Notes under the pieces: generated by a model
The model's database searches: none
The model's input: the letters and a program-made list of their open reading frames with translations, nothing else
What the model was told of the DNA's origin: nothing
NCBI RefSeq assembly: GCF_000169375.1
Contig: NZ_AAXY01000015.1
Span: 26,438 to 90,437 of the forward strand
Length of the DNA: 64,000 nucleotides
Direction of reading: 5' to 3'
Origin: Marinobacter sp. ELB17
GTDB lineage: Bacteria; Pseudomonadota; Gammaproteobacteria; Pseudomonadales; Oleiphilaceae
Shown here: one piece after another, positions 1-10,142 of the stretch
Numbering within the stretch: the stretch's first letter is position 1
Layout of the letters: every line of letters begins with the position of its first letter
Position numbers and translations under genes: made by a program

Positions 1-1
1 G

Positions 2-445
2 CTTGATCAGGCGGCTCTCGACGAGGGATCACCAATACCCGAAAATGGGCCTGTTGCTGTGCCCCTCATTTGGTACCGGCAACACCGGGAAGCACTGCAG
101 CAGCGCAACAGCCCGCTGGGCGTGATCGTAAATGGTGATGATGACCTGGCGGCGCTTTACGCCGACCACAGCCAACTCGACCTGATTGCCATCGAATTCC
201 CAACGTTTCGCGATGGCCGCGGATTCAGCATCGCCCGCCAGTTGGTGCGTAGCGGTTTTAATCGACAAATTCGAGCTCTGGGCCATGTTAGCCGCGATCG
301 CCTGGCGCTGATGCAAAGCTCCGGATTCAACGCTTTTGCCATCAATGACGAGCGTTTCCAAACCGATCATCTTCAGGCATTTTCCGAGATCAGCGTGAAT
401 TATCAGGGTACGACGGCGGATCCGCGTCCGGTTTTTCGCCGTTAA
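2..445 (+). CDS. DUF934 family protein (5' end cut by the window edge)
   Basis: The reading frame is open from the first bases of the window, through a possible GTG at 59, to a TAA at 443-445. The residues before that GTG already fit the family, so the true start is probably outside the window. The segment with DFP/EFP-like and DGRGFS residues, followed by a conserved tail, is typical of DUF934, whose members are usually about 160-170 aa. In related bacteria DUF934 genes sit between a sulfite reductase gene and cysH. The cysH and cysG genes that follow support a role linked to assimilatory sulfate reduction; the biochemical function is not established. Confidence 0.85.
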   Translation, partial: LDQAALDEGSPIPENGPVAVPLIWYRQHREALQQRNSPLGVIVNGDDDLAALYADHSQLDLIAIEFPTFRDGRGFSIARQLVRSGFNRQIRALGHVSRDRLALMQSSGFNAFAINDERFQTDHLQAFSEISVNYQGTTADPRPVFRR

Positions 446-524
446 ACACGGGGTTAATCGCCTCCAAATATTTTGTTCGTCGCTGTTTGTAGCGCCGATT
501 TTTTAGTCAAAGGACATAGACACC

Positions 525-1148
525 ATGACGCTTGATGTGGCTACGGCCAACCAACAGCTTGCCAGTAACCGGCCCCAAGAAATCATAACGTGGGCCTTAA
601 CGCAGGCGCGCAATCCGGTAGTCACTACCAACTTCGGTCCTTACGAAGCCGTGATCCTGCACATGGCGGTTCAAGCCCGGCCGGACATTCAGGTGATATG
701 GATCGATTCGGGTTACAACACCTCTGCCACCTATCGCTTTGCAGAAAAACTGATTGCCCAGCTGAAGCTGAATGTGCGCACGTTTATACCGCAGCAAACC
801 GCTGCCCGGCGCAACGTGCTGATGCAGGGCATACCTGAGATTGACCAGCCGCTGCATGAGGAATTTACCCGCCAGGTAAAGCTGGAGCCCTTCGCCAGGG
901 CCCTGGCAGAAATTCAGCCGGATGTGTGGTTTAACGCCATCCGCAAAGACCAAACCGACTTTCGCCAATCGCTAGACATCGTCTCCACCAGCAAAAGCGG
1001 CATTGTGAAAGTAGCACCTTTATTCAACCTGACCAGCGCCGACCTGGATGCCTACCAGGCCGCGCACCAGTTGCCCGACGAACACGATTATTTCGATCCC
1101 ACCAAAGCTCTGGAAACCCGCGAGTGCGGGTTACACACTAAGCTCTGA
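525..1148 (+). CDS. cysH: Phosphoadenylyl-sulfate reductase (thioredoxin type)
   Basis: This 207-aa PAPS reductase family protein should reduce PAPS to sulfite using thioredoxin, in cytoplasmic sulfate assimilation. The C-terminal ECGLH motif holds the catalytic cysteine (Cys201), which is the only cysteine in the protein. The CC...CxxC cluster ligands of the Fe-S APS reductases found in Pseudomonas are therefore absent, so PAPS rather than APS is the expected substrate (inference from the family). It is somewhat shorter than E. coli CysH (244 aa). An AAGGA-type ribosome site precedes the ATG. It lies between DUF934 and cysG in an apparent sulfur operon. Confidence 0.9.
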   Translation: MTLDVATANQQLASNRPQEIITWALTQARNPVVTTNFGPYEAVILHMAVQARPDIQVIWIDSGYNTSATYRFAEKLIAQLKLNVRTFIPQQTAARRNVLMQGIPEIDQPLHEEFTRQVKLEPFARALAEIQPDVWFNAIRKDQTDFRQSLDIVSTSKSGIVKVAPLFNLTSADLDAYQAAHQLPDEHDYFDPTKALETRECGLHTKL

Positions 1149-1172
1149 TACTGCTCATTCCGGGAGGCTGCC

Positions 1173-2633
1173 ATGGATTTTTTACCACTGTTTTTCAATT
1201 TGAACGATCGCCAGGTGTTACTGGTGGGCGGTGGTGATATCGCCCTGCGCAAGGCTCGCCTGCTCAAACGCGCAGGTGTTGGCCTGACTGTGATTTCCCA
1301 CGCCGTCGATGAGGAACTTCGGGCTCTGCTGACCGATGACCGAGACGAGATCATTTTGGGGGATTATCACAGCGACCTGCTAGCAGGGAAAACCCTGGTG
1401 GTCGCCGCCACCGACAACGCCGAGTTGCACCGTCAGGTTCACGCCGAGGCGATAGCGCGAAATATCCCCATCAATGTGGTGGATACGCCCAAGCTGTGCA
1501 GCTTCATATTTCCAGCCATCGTCGACCGCTCGCCCATTGTGATTGGCATTACCTCCGGCGGGCAGTCACCGGTGCTGGCACGGCTGTTGAGGGCCCGCTT
1601 GGAAACCCTGATACCCAAGGGCTACAGCAGCCTGGGTGGTCTGGTCGGGCGCTTTCGCGATCGGGTTAAGGCGCGTTTCAATTCACTGAATGACCGTCGT
1701 CAATTCTGGGAAAACGTGCTGGAAGGACAAATTGCCGAAAAGGTGTTTTCCGGTCGCCATGACGAAGCCGAATCGATGCTGGTGTCGGCCATCAACCGGG
1801 GCGACGCCGGCCATAAAACCGGCGAGGTGTATCTGGTCGGTGCTGGCCCGGGTGATCCGGAGCTGCTGACGTTTAAGGCGCTGCGTCTGATGCAGCAGGC
1901 TGACGTGGTGTTTTACGACAATCTGGTATCGCCAGAGGTGCTGGATTTGTGCCGGCGCGACGCCGACCTGATTTACGTCGGCAAGCGCCGCGATCATCAC
2001 ACGGTGCCCCAAGACGACATTAATGCCCTGCTGGTGAAACACGCCAAACTGGGGCGGCGGGTGGTGCGGCTTAAAGGCGGTGATCCGTTTATTTTCGGAC
2101 GCGGCGGTGAAGAACTGGAAGAGCTCAAAGCCCATGGCATACCGTTCCAGGTGGTACCGGGCATTACCGCCGCCAGCGCTTGCTCGACCTACGCCGGCAT
2201 TCCGCTGACCCACCGGGGCTATGCCCAGTCAGTCAGGTTTGTTACCGGCCAGTTAAAAAATCGACAACAAGCCCTTGATTACAAAGAGCTGATACAGCCC
2301 AATCAAACGGTCGTGTTCTATATGGGACTGCACACACTGCCGCAACTCAGTGCCGGCCTGATGGCTCATGGCCGGGCGACGGATACACCGGTTGCCATTG
2401 TCTCCCGCGGTACCGCAGTCGACCAGAAAGTGCTGATTGGCACTTTGGCCGATATCGCTGCCAAACAGGAACTGGCGCAACTGCCGGCGCCCGCGTTGAT
2501 TATTGTGGGTGACGTAGTACGCCTTTACGAAAAGCTGGCTTGGTTTGGCGAGGCTGCGCCCAGCGACAATATCACCCACGCCCTGGGCATGGTGCGCAGA
2601 AAGGCCAAGTTCACTGAGGCGAACGTGGCCTGA
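1173..2633 (+). CDS. cysG: Siroheme synthase (trifunctional CysG)
   Basis: The 486-aa fusion matches CysG, which makes siroheme from uroporphyrinogen III for sulfite and nitrite reductases. The N-terminal precorrin-2 dehydrogenase/ferrochelatase half has a glycine-rich NAD site (GGGDIALRKARLL, about residues 19-31). The C-terminal SUMT half starts near residue 217 with VYLVGAGPGDPELLT and carries RLKGGDPFIFGRGGEE and the VPGITAA motif. Length is slightly above the E. coli enzyme (457 aa), with the extra residues at the C terminus. A GGGAGG ribosome site lies just before the ATG. It ends 7 bp from the stop of the convergent chemoreceptor gene, with no visible terminator between them. Confidence 0.96.
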   Translation: MDFLPLFFNLNDRQVLLVGGGDIALRKARLLKRAGVGLTVISHAVDEELRALLTDDRDEIILGDYHSDLLAGKTLVVAATDNAELHRQVHAEAIARNIPINVVDTPKLCSFIFPAIVDRSPIVIGITSGGQSPVLARLLRARLETLIPKGYSSLGGLVGRFRDRVKARFNSLNDRRQFWENVLEGQIAEKVFSGRHDEAESMLVSAINRGDAGHKTGEVYLVGAGPGDPELLTFKALRLMQQADVVFYDNLVSPEVLDLCRRDADLIYVGKRRDHHTVPQDDINALLVKHAKLGRRVVRLKGGDPFIFGRGGEELEELKAHGIPFQVVPGITAASACSTYAGIPLTHRGYAQSVRFVTGQLKNRQQALDYKELIQPNQTVVFYMGLHTLPQLSAGLMAHGRATDTPVAIVSRGTAVDQKVLIGTLADIAAKQELAQLPAPALIIVGDVVRLYEKLAWFGEAAPSDNITHALGMVRRKAKFTEANVA

Positions 2634-2640
2634 GCCGCTT

Positions 2641-4710
2641 CTAGACCCGAAACGCCTCTACCAGTTGCTGCAGCGAAGCCGTTAGCCGTGACATTTCCTG
2701 GGACGATTCCAATGTGCCCCGGGCGTTCTGTGCCGTCGCCAAGCTCAGTTCGCCAATTTGCGCTACGCTGGTATTAACGTCACGGGTGACCGCCGATTGT
2801 TCCTCTGCCGCCTGAGCAATCTGTTGACTCATATCGACAATGGTCGAAATGCCGGAAGCAATGCGGTCCAGCGCCTGGGTCACCAGCGCAGATTTCTGCA
2901 CAGTCACTTCAGTCACCTGATGGCTGTTTGTCATCGCGGCAACCGCCCCTTTAACGCCACTCTGCAGACGCGAGATCATCTTTTCTATTTCTTCAGTGGA
3001 TTTGTGAGTACGCTGAGACAAGGATCGCACCTCGTCGGCTACGACCGCAAAACCACGGCCTTGATCTCCCGCCCGAGCCGCTTCAATGGCCGCATTCAGC
3101 GCCAGCAGGTTAGTTTGTCCGGCGATAGCCTTGATTTCCACCAGCACCTTGCTGATGTCGCTGCTGTCAGAACTGACCCGGTGAATCGCGTCTACAGCGC
3201 TGGAAATCTCAGTCGCCAACTGGTGAATCGTCGTCACCGAGTCGGCTACAGTCTGGCGTCCGGTCTCGGTATCTTTTTCGGCAGCTCCGGCGCTATCAGC
3301 TACCCGATGAGCGCTCTCGGTCACTTCATTGACCGCACCCGTCATCTGACTCATAGCTTCTTGAATCTGCTCACTTTCATGCATCTGCCGACTCACTGCA
3401 TCGCTGGTCGCTACCGCCGTAGCATTTACCCGGCTCGCCTGCTGATCTACCTCTGCGGTGGTGTTACCCACCGAGCGGATCAGGCTGGCAATACGGTCAG
3501 TCATGCTGTTAAATTCACCGGTCAGTTCACCCAATTCATCACGATTGCTAAGCTCGATGCGCGCCGTCATATCGCCCGATGCCACTTGCCGCGCAGAATC
3601 GGCAAAACGGTTTATGGCGGTGCGTACTGATATGAAAAATCCAATGTACAGATACACCACTAGAATCAGCACGCACAGCAGCGAAACGATAATCAACGTG
3701 CGTTGAGTGGTTTCGAAGTGAAGACGATCACCCAGATTTTGCAACAGACCATTAAACGCCACAGCGCCAAGGCGCTGATGGTCCAGCAAATACCCACTCA
3801 CAGCACTGTCATAGGTTTCCCAGCTCATCTCAAGGCGCACTGGAGTCAGTACGTTGGCGTCCACAAAAGCTTGGGTTTGCAGTACGCTCGCGCTGACTTT
3901 CTGTACGCCAGCAGCGTGGGCTGCCAGCAAAGGCGCCGCTTCCTGCGCCACCGTCAACGCGGGAGTGAGCAAAGAGGCCTGATTAGTCAAGCGATCGTAA
4001 ACCCGATTCAGCTGATCGCCCAGATCATAACTTAATTGCCCTTCCAGCAACGCGTAAATGCCATAGGATCGAGCCTGACCGATCGCACTGCGCGCCTCGG
4101 GCAAAGAGTCGCCCAATAACTTCAACAACACCAGATTTTCCCGCGAATCGGTTTGCGCCAGGCCCGACAGTTCAACGGTAGCGGGTAACAGGGTTGACGC
4201 TTTCTGCACAAACTCTTGGTTATAGGTGAACTGGGCGTCAAACCGGTTATTAACGACCTGCGTGGTACGCAGAGTATTCCAGGCCTCGCGCAATTGGTTG
4301 GCCTGGGCGGCCCATACTCCACCGCGATCAAACTCGGGAGCGGCACTGTTCAAGCGAGCAATTGCGGCATCAACAGCCGCAGCCGCTTGGTCTGCACGGG
4401 CATGCAACTCCTTATCGTCGCGGAATGCCGCTACCGATTGATAATCGCGATAGTCAATGGCGCGGCGCAGTAGTTCATCGGCTTGCTCTAGCTGTGTTAA
4501 GCCAGCCTTGCTGTTGGTCGTAATGGCCACGGAATGGTTAAGCTGAGTAATGACCAGCCAGGACAGCCCGGCAATGGGCAGCAAAAAGAGGAAGCTAATG
4601 AGGCTGAATTTAAAAATCATCGGTAGTCGATTCATCAGCGCAATGGCTGGAGCAATCAATTTTTTCACGTGTTTCGCCGCTTTATCAGATTCTGCATTTT
4701 TATTATTCAA
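2641..4710 (-). CDS. Methyl-accepting chemotaxis protein
   Basis: The protein is a transmembrane chemoreceptor with a hydrophobic segment near residues 33-55, a periplasmic region of about 285 residues that I cannot assign to a named sensor family, and a second segment near 340-365. A HAMP domain follows (to about 415), then a long helical signalling domain with the invariant tip ([25 protein letters not shown] is read in the sequence; only the core is cited here: [16 protein letters not shown]). No C-terminal CheR/CheB pentapeptide tether is evident. The ligand is unknown. The longest frame begins with TTG at 4710; GTG at 4668 or ATG at 4632 are alternatives, and a possible FliA promoter at 4716-4742 favours a downstream start. 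Confidence 0.93.
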   Translation of the reverse strand: MNNKNAESDKAAKHVKKLIAPAIALMNRLPMIFKFSLISFLFLLPIAGLSWLVITQLNHSVAITTNSKAGLTQLEQADELLRRAIDYRDYQSVAAFRDDKELHARADQAAAAVDAAIARLNSAAPEFDRGGVWAAQANQLREAWNTLRTTQVVNNRFDAQFTYNQEFVQKASTLLPATVELSGLAQTDSRENLVLLKLLGDSLPEARSAIGQARSYGIYALLEGQLSYDLGDQLNRVYDRLTNQASLLTPALTVAQEAAPLLAAHAAGVQKVSASVLQTQAFVDANVLTPVRLEMSWETYDSAVSGYLLDHQRLGAVAFNGLLQNLGDRLHFETTQRTLIIVSLLCVLILVVYLYIGFFISVRTAINRFADSARQVASGDMTARIELSNRDELGELTGEFNSMTDRIASLIRSVGNTTAEVDQQASRVNATAVATSDAVSRQMHESEQIQEAMSQMTGAVNEVTESAHRVADSAGAAEKDTETGRQTVADSVTTIHQLATEISSAVDAIHRVSSDSSDISKVLVEIKAIAGQTNLLALNAAIEAARAGDQGRGFAVVADEVRSLSQRTHKSTEEIEKMISRLQSGVKGAVAAMTNSHQVTEVTVQKSALVTQALDRIASGISTIVDMSQQIAQAAEEQSAVTRDVNTSVAQIGELSLATAQNARGTLESSQEMSRLTASLQQLVEAFRV

Positions 4711-4715
4711 CTTGA

Positions 4716-4742
4716 GTGTCGCCCAAAACCCTAAAAACCTTA
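4716..4742 (-). promoter_or_regulatory. Possible sigma-28 (FliA) promoter of the chemoreceptor gene
   Basis: On the minus strand TAAGGTTT (4735-4742) is followed after 11 bases by GGCGACAC (4716-4723). The FliA consensus is TAAAGTTT-N11-GCCGATAA, so the -35 differs by one base but the -10 matches only about five of eight. The location upstream of a chemotaxis gene is what one expects for FliA. A transcription start about 7 bases after the -10 would fall on the TTG candidate start and so argue for a later start codon. Confidence 0.35.
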
Positions 4743-4785
4743 GCTCTTTTTTGTCAGGAAATGTAACAATATTCCTCGCACTCGG

Positions 4786-5682
4786 CTAGGCCACGCCGGC
4801 GATCACCATCAATGCCAGTAGGCACAGCCATACCAGCATACTGCGGTTAAGAAGATCGCGAATGGCGTTCAAGCTACGTTCACCATAGCTCTGCCAGTCT
4901 TGCGGGTGTAATGAGGCAAATCGGCCTGGGTCCAGCGCGTAACCGGTCAAAGCGCCATCGGCAGTGGCCATCAGCAGCTTTGCTACTGGCAATTGCCAGT
5001 GGTCCCGGGCTTGGCGGCGTTGCCGCAGCCAGCCGGCCAAGTCACCGGCCAGGCCAAAGGTCAGCGCTAGCAGCCGCGCCGGCAACCAACCGCCCCATTC
5101 GCGCCAACGCTCACACTGGCCACATTTGCCAGATTGCGGCCAGCTCTGCCCCAATGCAACCAGGCCGCTCGCCAGCACCGCGGCAGAAATGCCGCCCACC
5201 GCGTACCAGAACAGCACCATGAAATAACGCCAGAATACTTGCTCCATTAACGCTTCAGAGAGCGCCAGCTGCATGGTTTCAGGCGATAGCGCTGCGCCGC
5301 GCTGATGCGCCGGTAGCAGATGCTGGATATAGCGCCAGGCTGCCTGCATGTCACCACGGCGCCATGCCCGGGCGTAATTTGCCAGAAGCTGACGCCAGCC
5401 TGGCATACCCAGCAACAGCAGAAGCAATAACAATTCCAGTAACCAACCCGCCAAGAGCCAGTGGTGGTGGTGCCAGTAACTCTGCGCCAGCCACACCACG
5501 GCGGTCGGAATAGCCACCGCCAAAAACGGCGCCAAAGCACTCGTCCTTTGGGTAAGGCTTTGCGACAGGCGTTGCCCCAAGCCTTCAAACCAGCTGCGCC
5601 ATAGCTGATGGCCGTCAAACTGATCGCGACTATCCAGCCGTCGCCGCAGCAGGTAGGCCAGCACAAATACAAGCAAGGTCAT
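4786..5682 (-). CDS. ampE: Regulatory signalling modulator AmpE
   Basis: The 298-aa polytopic inner-membrane protein resembles AmpE (E. coli 284 aa), with an initial hydrophobic stretch, a leucine-rich double segment near residues 70-95, a segment near 135-155 and a C-terminal membrane helix. AmpE is encoded with AmpD in many gammaproteobacteria and is implicated in beta-lactamase signalling, though its molecular activity is poorly defined. Its ATG overlaps the ampD stop in an ATGA arrangement, implying translational coupling. Confidence 0.9.
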   Translation of the reverse strand: MTLLVFVLAYLLRRRLDSRDQFDGHQLWRSWFEGLGQRLSQSLTQRTSALAPFLAVAIPTAVVWLAQSYWHHHHWLLAGWLLELLLLLLLLGMPGWRQLLANYARAWRRGDMQAAWRYIQHLLPAHQRGAALSPETMQLALSEALMEQVFWRYFMVLFWYAVGGISAAVLASGLVALGQSWPQSGKCGQCERWREWGGWLPARLLALTFGLAGDLAGWLRQRRQARDHWQLPVAKLLMATADGALTGYALDPGRFASLHPQDWQSYGERSLNAIRDLLNRSMLVWLCLLALMVIAGVA

Positions 5683-6251
5683 AATCTGTCCTTTGTGGGT
5701 TTTGCCAGGCTTTGATACAACCGCGGCCAGTCAAACGCCGGCCCGGGATCGGTTTTTCGCCCCGGCGCAATGTCGCTGTGGCCCGTAATCTCGTCAACGC
5801 CAATTTCTGGCCAGGCCGCCATAATTTGCTGGCAAACAGCGCACAATGCCTGGTATTGACCCTCGGTATAAGGCACATCGTCACTGCCTTCAAGCTCAAT
5901 GCCGATGGAAAAATCGTTGCACTCGTCCTGGCCGCAAAAACGGGAACGGCCAGCGTGCCAGGCACGATCCAGCAGGCTGACAAACTGGATAAGCGTGCCA
6001 TCACGGCGTATCAACAGGTGGGCTGAAACAGTCATTGTGGCGATGGCCTGAAAATACGGGTGGGCCTTGATGTCTAGCCGGTTGCAGAAGAAATCTTCAA
6101 TTTCAGGGCCCCCGAACTGGCCCGGAGGCAAGCTGATGCAGTGCACAACAATCAGGCTTACCTGACTGGTCGCGGGCCGCGCACCAAAATTAGGAGACGG
6201 TCGCCAGAGGGCTGCATCTATTCTGCCGTTTGCGCGCAGTGTGGCTGCCAT
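5679..6251 (-). CDS. ampD: 1,6-anhydro-N-acetylmuramyl-L-alanine amidase AmpD
   Basis: This cytoplasmic zinc amidase of the N-acetylmuramoyl-L-alanine amidase type-2 family cleaves the peptide from anhydromuropeptides during cell-wall recycling, lowering the AmpR inducer. Zinc-site motifs visible are VVHCIS early in the domain and GHSDIAPGRKTDPGPAFDW near the end. The ATG at 6251 gives 190 aa, close to the usual 185-190. The frame extends upstream to a GTG at 6338 (219 aa), adding an N-terminal stretch that is not typical of AmpD, so I prefer the shorter form. No strong ribosome site marks either start. Confidence 0.92.
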   Translation of the reverse strand: MAATLRANGRIDAALWRPSPNFGARPATSQVSLIVVHCISLPPGQFGGPEIEDFFCNRLDIKAHPYFQAIATMTVSAHLLIRRDGTLIQFVSLLDRAWHAGRSRFCGQDECNDFSIGIELEGSDDVPYTEGQYQALCAVCQQIMAAWPEIGVDEITGHSDIAPGRKTDPGPAFDWPRLYQSLAKPTKDRL

Positions 6252-6373
6252 CTCAGAGGCTGGGGTAAACACAGAGTGGGGAGTTTGAGGCAAGGCGAAT
6301 CCTGATTCAACGAAGTGGAATAACTCCGATTGAATCACAAAGCGTCACCGTGTGCCACGGCACGCTGTAACCT

Positions 6374-8764
6374 TCAAAAGCGGCGACTGGTGCGCAGGTT
6401 GTCAATAATCGACTCCAGAGCCCGGTCAAAAATCAAACCATCGTCCAGTATTTCAATATGGCCTTGGGCCATCATTTCCGCCAGCTCGTTGCGGCGGTAT
6501 TCGGCGACTTTGGCACCGCTGCGATTTACAAATATGTACTTATCTACCGCCCGGATAAACGCCGCAAGCTTACAGCGAATCTGACTGCCATCGCGATTCA
6601 GCTCGAGCCAGCAACCAACTCGCAAACCATCGGCTTTGGCCAGCCATTCCTCGGCAACAACCGGTTGAGCTCTTGTGGGCTCTGGCACCCGGGCAACCAC
6701 CGCTTCTTTGGGGTCATCTGCGGCAACTGGCAAGGCAGGCGCCGGGTGACTGACATCGGCTGAAGTGTTTGTAGTGTCTGAAGGTACAGCATCCGCTCTG
6801 ACAGCAGGCGCTTCCTGGCTGTCATCAATTTGAGCATGATCATTGCCGGCGGCTTCACTGGGCGCAATCACCAGGCGCTGAAACACGTCCAGATGTACCA
6901 GTTCCAGATCACGGACCACCATTTCTACCGACAAACCATCCCAGGCCACACCTTCCAGAGCCCCACGCAACTGCTCAATAACTTGCGGTATGGCTTGTTG
7001 TAACAACTCATGGGTCGTTGCCGTCAGGGGTACCGGGTCAATGGTCCAGATCAGCTGCTCGGTTAACGTCTTGGCTCGCTGCCAGGCCTCGCTGTCGGTG
7101 CTTTCATGGAGCGCCAGCCAATGCAGGTAGTGGCTCCAGGGGCCATTCAGCATATCTTGCACCGGCTCGGGTAACAGCCGGCCATCCATTGCCTCATGCA
7201 GCAGCTCTTTGGTGTCTGCGGTCGCCTGTTCATGGCGTGCACGACCTTCTTCTGCATCCCGCAGGCGCTGCTCTACCAAGTCACTGCGGCGCTGGTCCAG
7301 ATCAGAAAACTGGTTGAAATCGTCCAGCAACTCGTTGAACAACGATACGTCTGTGGAAAACTCCGCCAGTATCCGGTTTACTACTGCGCTGATTTTATCC
7401 AGTAAGGGGTCGCGCTGGCCGGGGCGTTTTTCAGTCCAGCCAGTGGCGGCCAATGCCATTTCGTTAAGCAACTTGCGTGCGGGGTGGCCACCGCGGTTGA
7501 AGAAATTCTTGTCTGTTAAAGCCACTTTCAGTATCGGTATCTGCAGCCGCCCCAACAGGCTTTTCATCACCGAATGCAAATGGCGGTCGTCCAGAATAAA
7601 CTCGAACAACATAGCCACCAGATTGATGACGTCGTTGTCCACCTGGCCGGGCCGCAGTGACTGGCCAGACGAATTCTGTAACACCGGTTGCAGCTGCTGG
7701 CTCAGAGATACCAGCGGCGCACCGGGGTCGTTGCCAAATGCTGTCTGAACCTGGCTCAGCCGCGCCAGCAACGCGTCGGTTTGCAGCCACTGGCCACCAC
7801 TGGCAGGAGCCTGACCGTCACCATAAGCAGGCTGACCCTGCCGCAGCAGCGCGCTCAGTTGCGAAAAAGTAGCGGCAGAGACCTCTGCCTGAGGTTGCCC
7901 CACACCGTACCAATCTGCCTCTCGATACACTACTGATGGCGGCGGCACAGGCGCGCCCTGGCGGCTGCGAGCCGTTTGCACCGGCCTGACAGCTTTGCTG
8001 TCAGGCAGAACGCCTTCTTTGATCAGGGTCACATTGGCGCCGTGATACACCTCGCCGAGGCTAGTCACCAGCAATTGGTCAAACAATTTCAGCACTATCA
8101 GCCGTGCTTTTATGTCAACGTCAAGGTCTTTGCTGGCCGCGGCCAGTCCACCGCACAGAACTTCCGGGCACAAGGGCATCTGGTCGTCTTCCAGAGTCAC
8201 ACCGGGTAACAAATGACGCACGCGCAAGCTCAGGTGACGTAACGCTTCGCTGTATTGGTAACGCAGTTTTGTGACCATATTATCGATGGCCACCTGCTGC
8301 TCAAGTTCGGCGTGATCCAGCAGGCTAAGGAAACCTTCATCGACACTGTCGAGGCTCGAAACGGTGCTCTGCGGGCGGAACTTGCCAATATCGTTGAAGG
8401 CCTGACCGACGTGATGCAACACCGCTACCGTCATCGACTTACGACGCAGCCGAAGCTCACGCATGGCGTCAAAATAGCGGGTTTGTTCCTGATCAGTGCC
8501 GGCGCGATCGGCGAGTTCGAAAAGGGCATCGTCAGCGCGGTCAAAAAATTGATTCAGCACAGTACGGATACTCTGGGCAGACGCGTCCCGTAGCCGAATT
8601 AACGCAGTCGGCAAAAAAAAGCGGGACGTCGAACCCTGTCCAGTGATGTTGACCACTTTTTTGTCCTGCACTGTATCTACCTCCTGCTTATGCCGAGCCG
8701 CCTTTTCCATTGCCGATCGGGATATACTTGCAGATAATATCATAAAGCCTTTTTGCGTCAGCAT
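6374..8764 (-). CDS. DUF1631 family protein
   Basis: The 796-aa protein matches the DUF1631 family of large, mostly helical cytoplasmic proteins of unknown function in gammaproteobacteria and betaproteobacteria. The conserved N-terminal half includes the LRLRRKSMTVAVLHHVG region. After an acidic, alanine- and proline-rich linker (roughly residues 640-710), a small C-terminal beta-rich domain (VGCWLELNRDGSQIRCKLA, then YIFVNRSG) looks like the PilZ-like module often seen at the end of this family. A link to cyclic-di-GMP is therefore possible but unproven. It is divergent from nadC. ATGs a few codons downstream of 8764 (residues 8 and 19) are alternative starts. Confidence 0.85.
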   Translation of the reverse strand: MLTQKGFMILSASISRSAMEKAARHKQEVDTVQDKKVVNITGQGSTSRFFLPTALIRLRDASAQSIRTVLNQFFDRADDALFELADRAGTDQEQTRYFDAMRELRLRRKSMTVAVLHHVGQAFNDIGKFRPQSTVSSLDSVDEGFLSLLDHAELEQQVAIDNMVTKLRYQYSEALRHLSLRVRHLLPGVTLEDDQMPLCPEVLCGGLAAASKDLDVDIKARLIVLKLFDQLLVTSLGEVYHGANVTLIKEGVLPDSKAVRPVQTARSRQGAPVPPPSVVYREADWYGVGQPQAEVSAATFSQLSALLRQGQPAYGDGQAPASGGQWLQTDALLARLSQVQTAFGNDPGAPLVSLSQQLQPVLQNSSGQSLRPGQVDNDVINLVAMLFEFILDDRHLHSVMKSLLGRLQIPILKVALTDKNFFNRGGHPARKLLNEMALAATGWTEKRPGQRDPLLDKISAVVNRILAEFSTDVSLFNELLDDFNQFSDLDQRRSDLVEQRLRDAEEGRARHEQATADTKELLHEAMDGRLLPEPVQDMLNGPWSHYLHWLALHESTDSEAWQRAKTLTEQLIWTIDPVPLTATTHELLQQAIPQVIEQLRGALEGVAWDGLSVEMVVRDLELVHLDVFQRLVIAPSEAAGNDHAQIDDSQEAPAVRADAVPSDTTNTSADVSHPAPALPVAADDPKEAVVARVPEPTRAQPVVAEEWLAKADGLRVGCWLELNRDGSQIRCKLAAFIRAVDKYIFVNRSGAKVAEYRRNELAEMMAQGHIEILDDGLIFDRALESIIDNLRTSRRF

Positions 8765-8893
8765 GTGTCAGGATTTGTCAGGATTTGTAGAGTCTTGAAC
8801 TGGATCACACTCGGCGACATGTGCGCGACGGTTGGCGAACGCCGGCGGGCGCGATAAACTCTGTTTCTGCCTATTTGTGCCGCGTGCACCTAA

Positions 8894-9763
<870 letters not shown>

Positions 9764-9797
9764 GCGGCCATCACATTTCGTGACCTGGCGATAGCGC

Positions 9798-10142
9798 TCA
9801 GCCGGGCTTTGCACCCAACAGTTCGTCCAGTGCTGCCAGTTCGCGAATCAACGCCTGCCCGGGGCCGCTGCGATAGTGCTCTTCTGCCATAGGCGCCACG
9901 CCGCTAACCGTGGGTAACGGCTGATCATCTTCAACCAGCTGTTTCAGCCGCGCCAAAAGCACAAACTGCAGCCACTGCTCAAAGCTCATTGTATCTAGGC
10001 AAAACGGCTCGCGGCTGAGGTACTTTTCTGCTGCCAGAGGCTCGCTTTGCCAACAATTCATCTGACGCAGCTGAATTTCAATAGCCAGCAGACGGTCGGC
10101 AACTTGGTAGGTATGGCCAAGGTTGTCGGGTGCGGCTCTCAT
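9798..10142 (-). CDS. yqcC: YqcC family protein (DUF446)
   Basis: The 114-aa protein resembles YqcC (E. coli 109 aa): an N-terminal LLAIEIQLRQMNCW segment, then LEPFCLDT-like and FEQWLQFVLLARL motifs. The family is all-helical and of unknown function. Its ATG overlaps the stop codon of the upstream ParA gene by 4 bp (ATGA), so the two are probably co-translated. Confidence 0.85.
   Translation of the reverse strand: MRAAPDNLGHTYQVADRLLAIEIQLRQMNCWQSEPLAAEKYLSREPFCLDTMSFEQWLQFVLLARLKQLVEDDQPLPTVSGVAPMAEEHYRSGPGQALIRELAALDELLGAKPG

Noticed and set aside
2758..3630. A 290-codon plus-strand frame opposite the chemoreceptor gene
   Set aside because: It is antisense to a clear methyl-accepting domain; its His/Arg/Ser-rich translation resembles no protein and reflects codon bias on the other strand.
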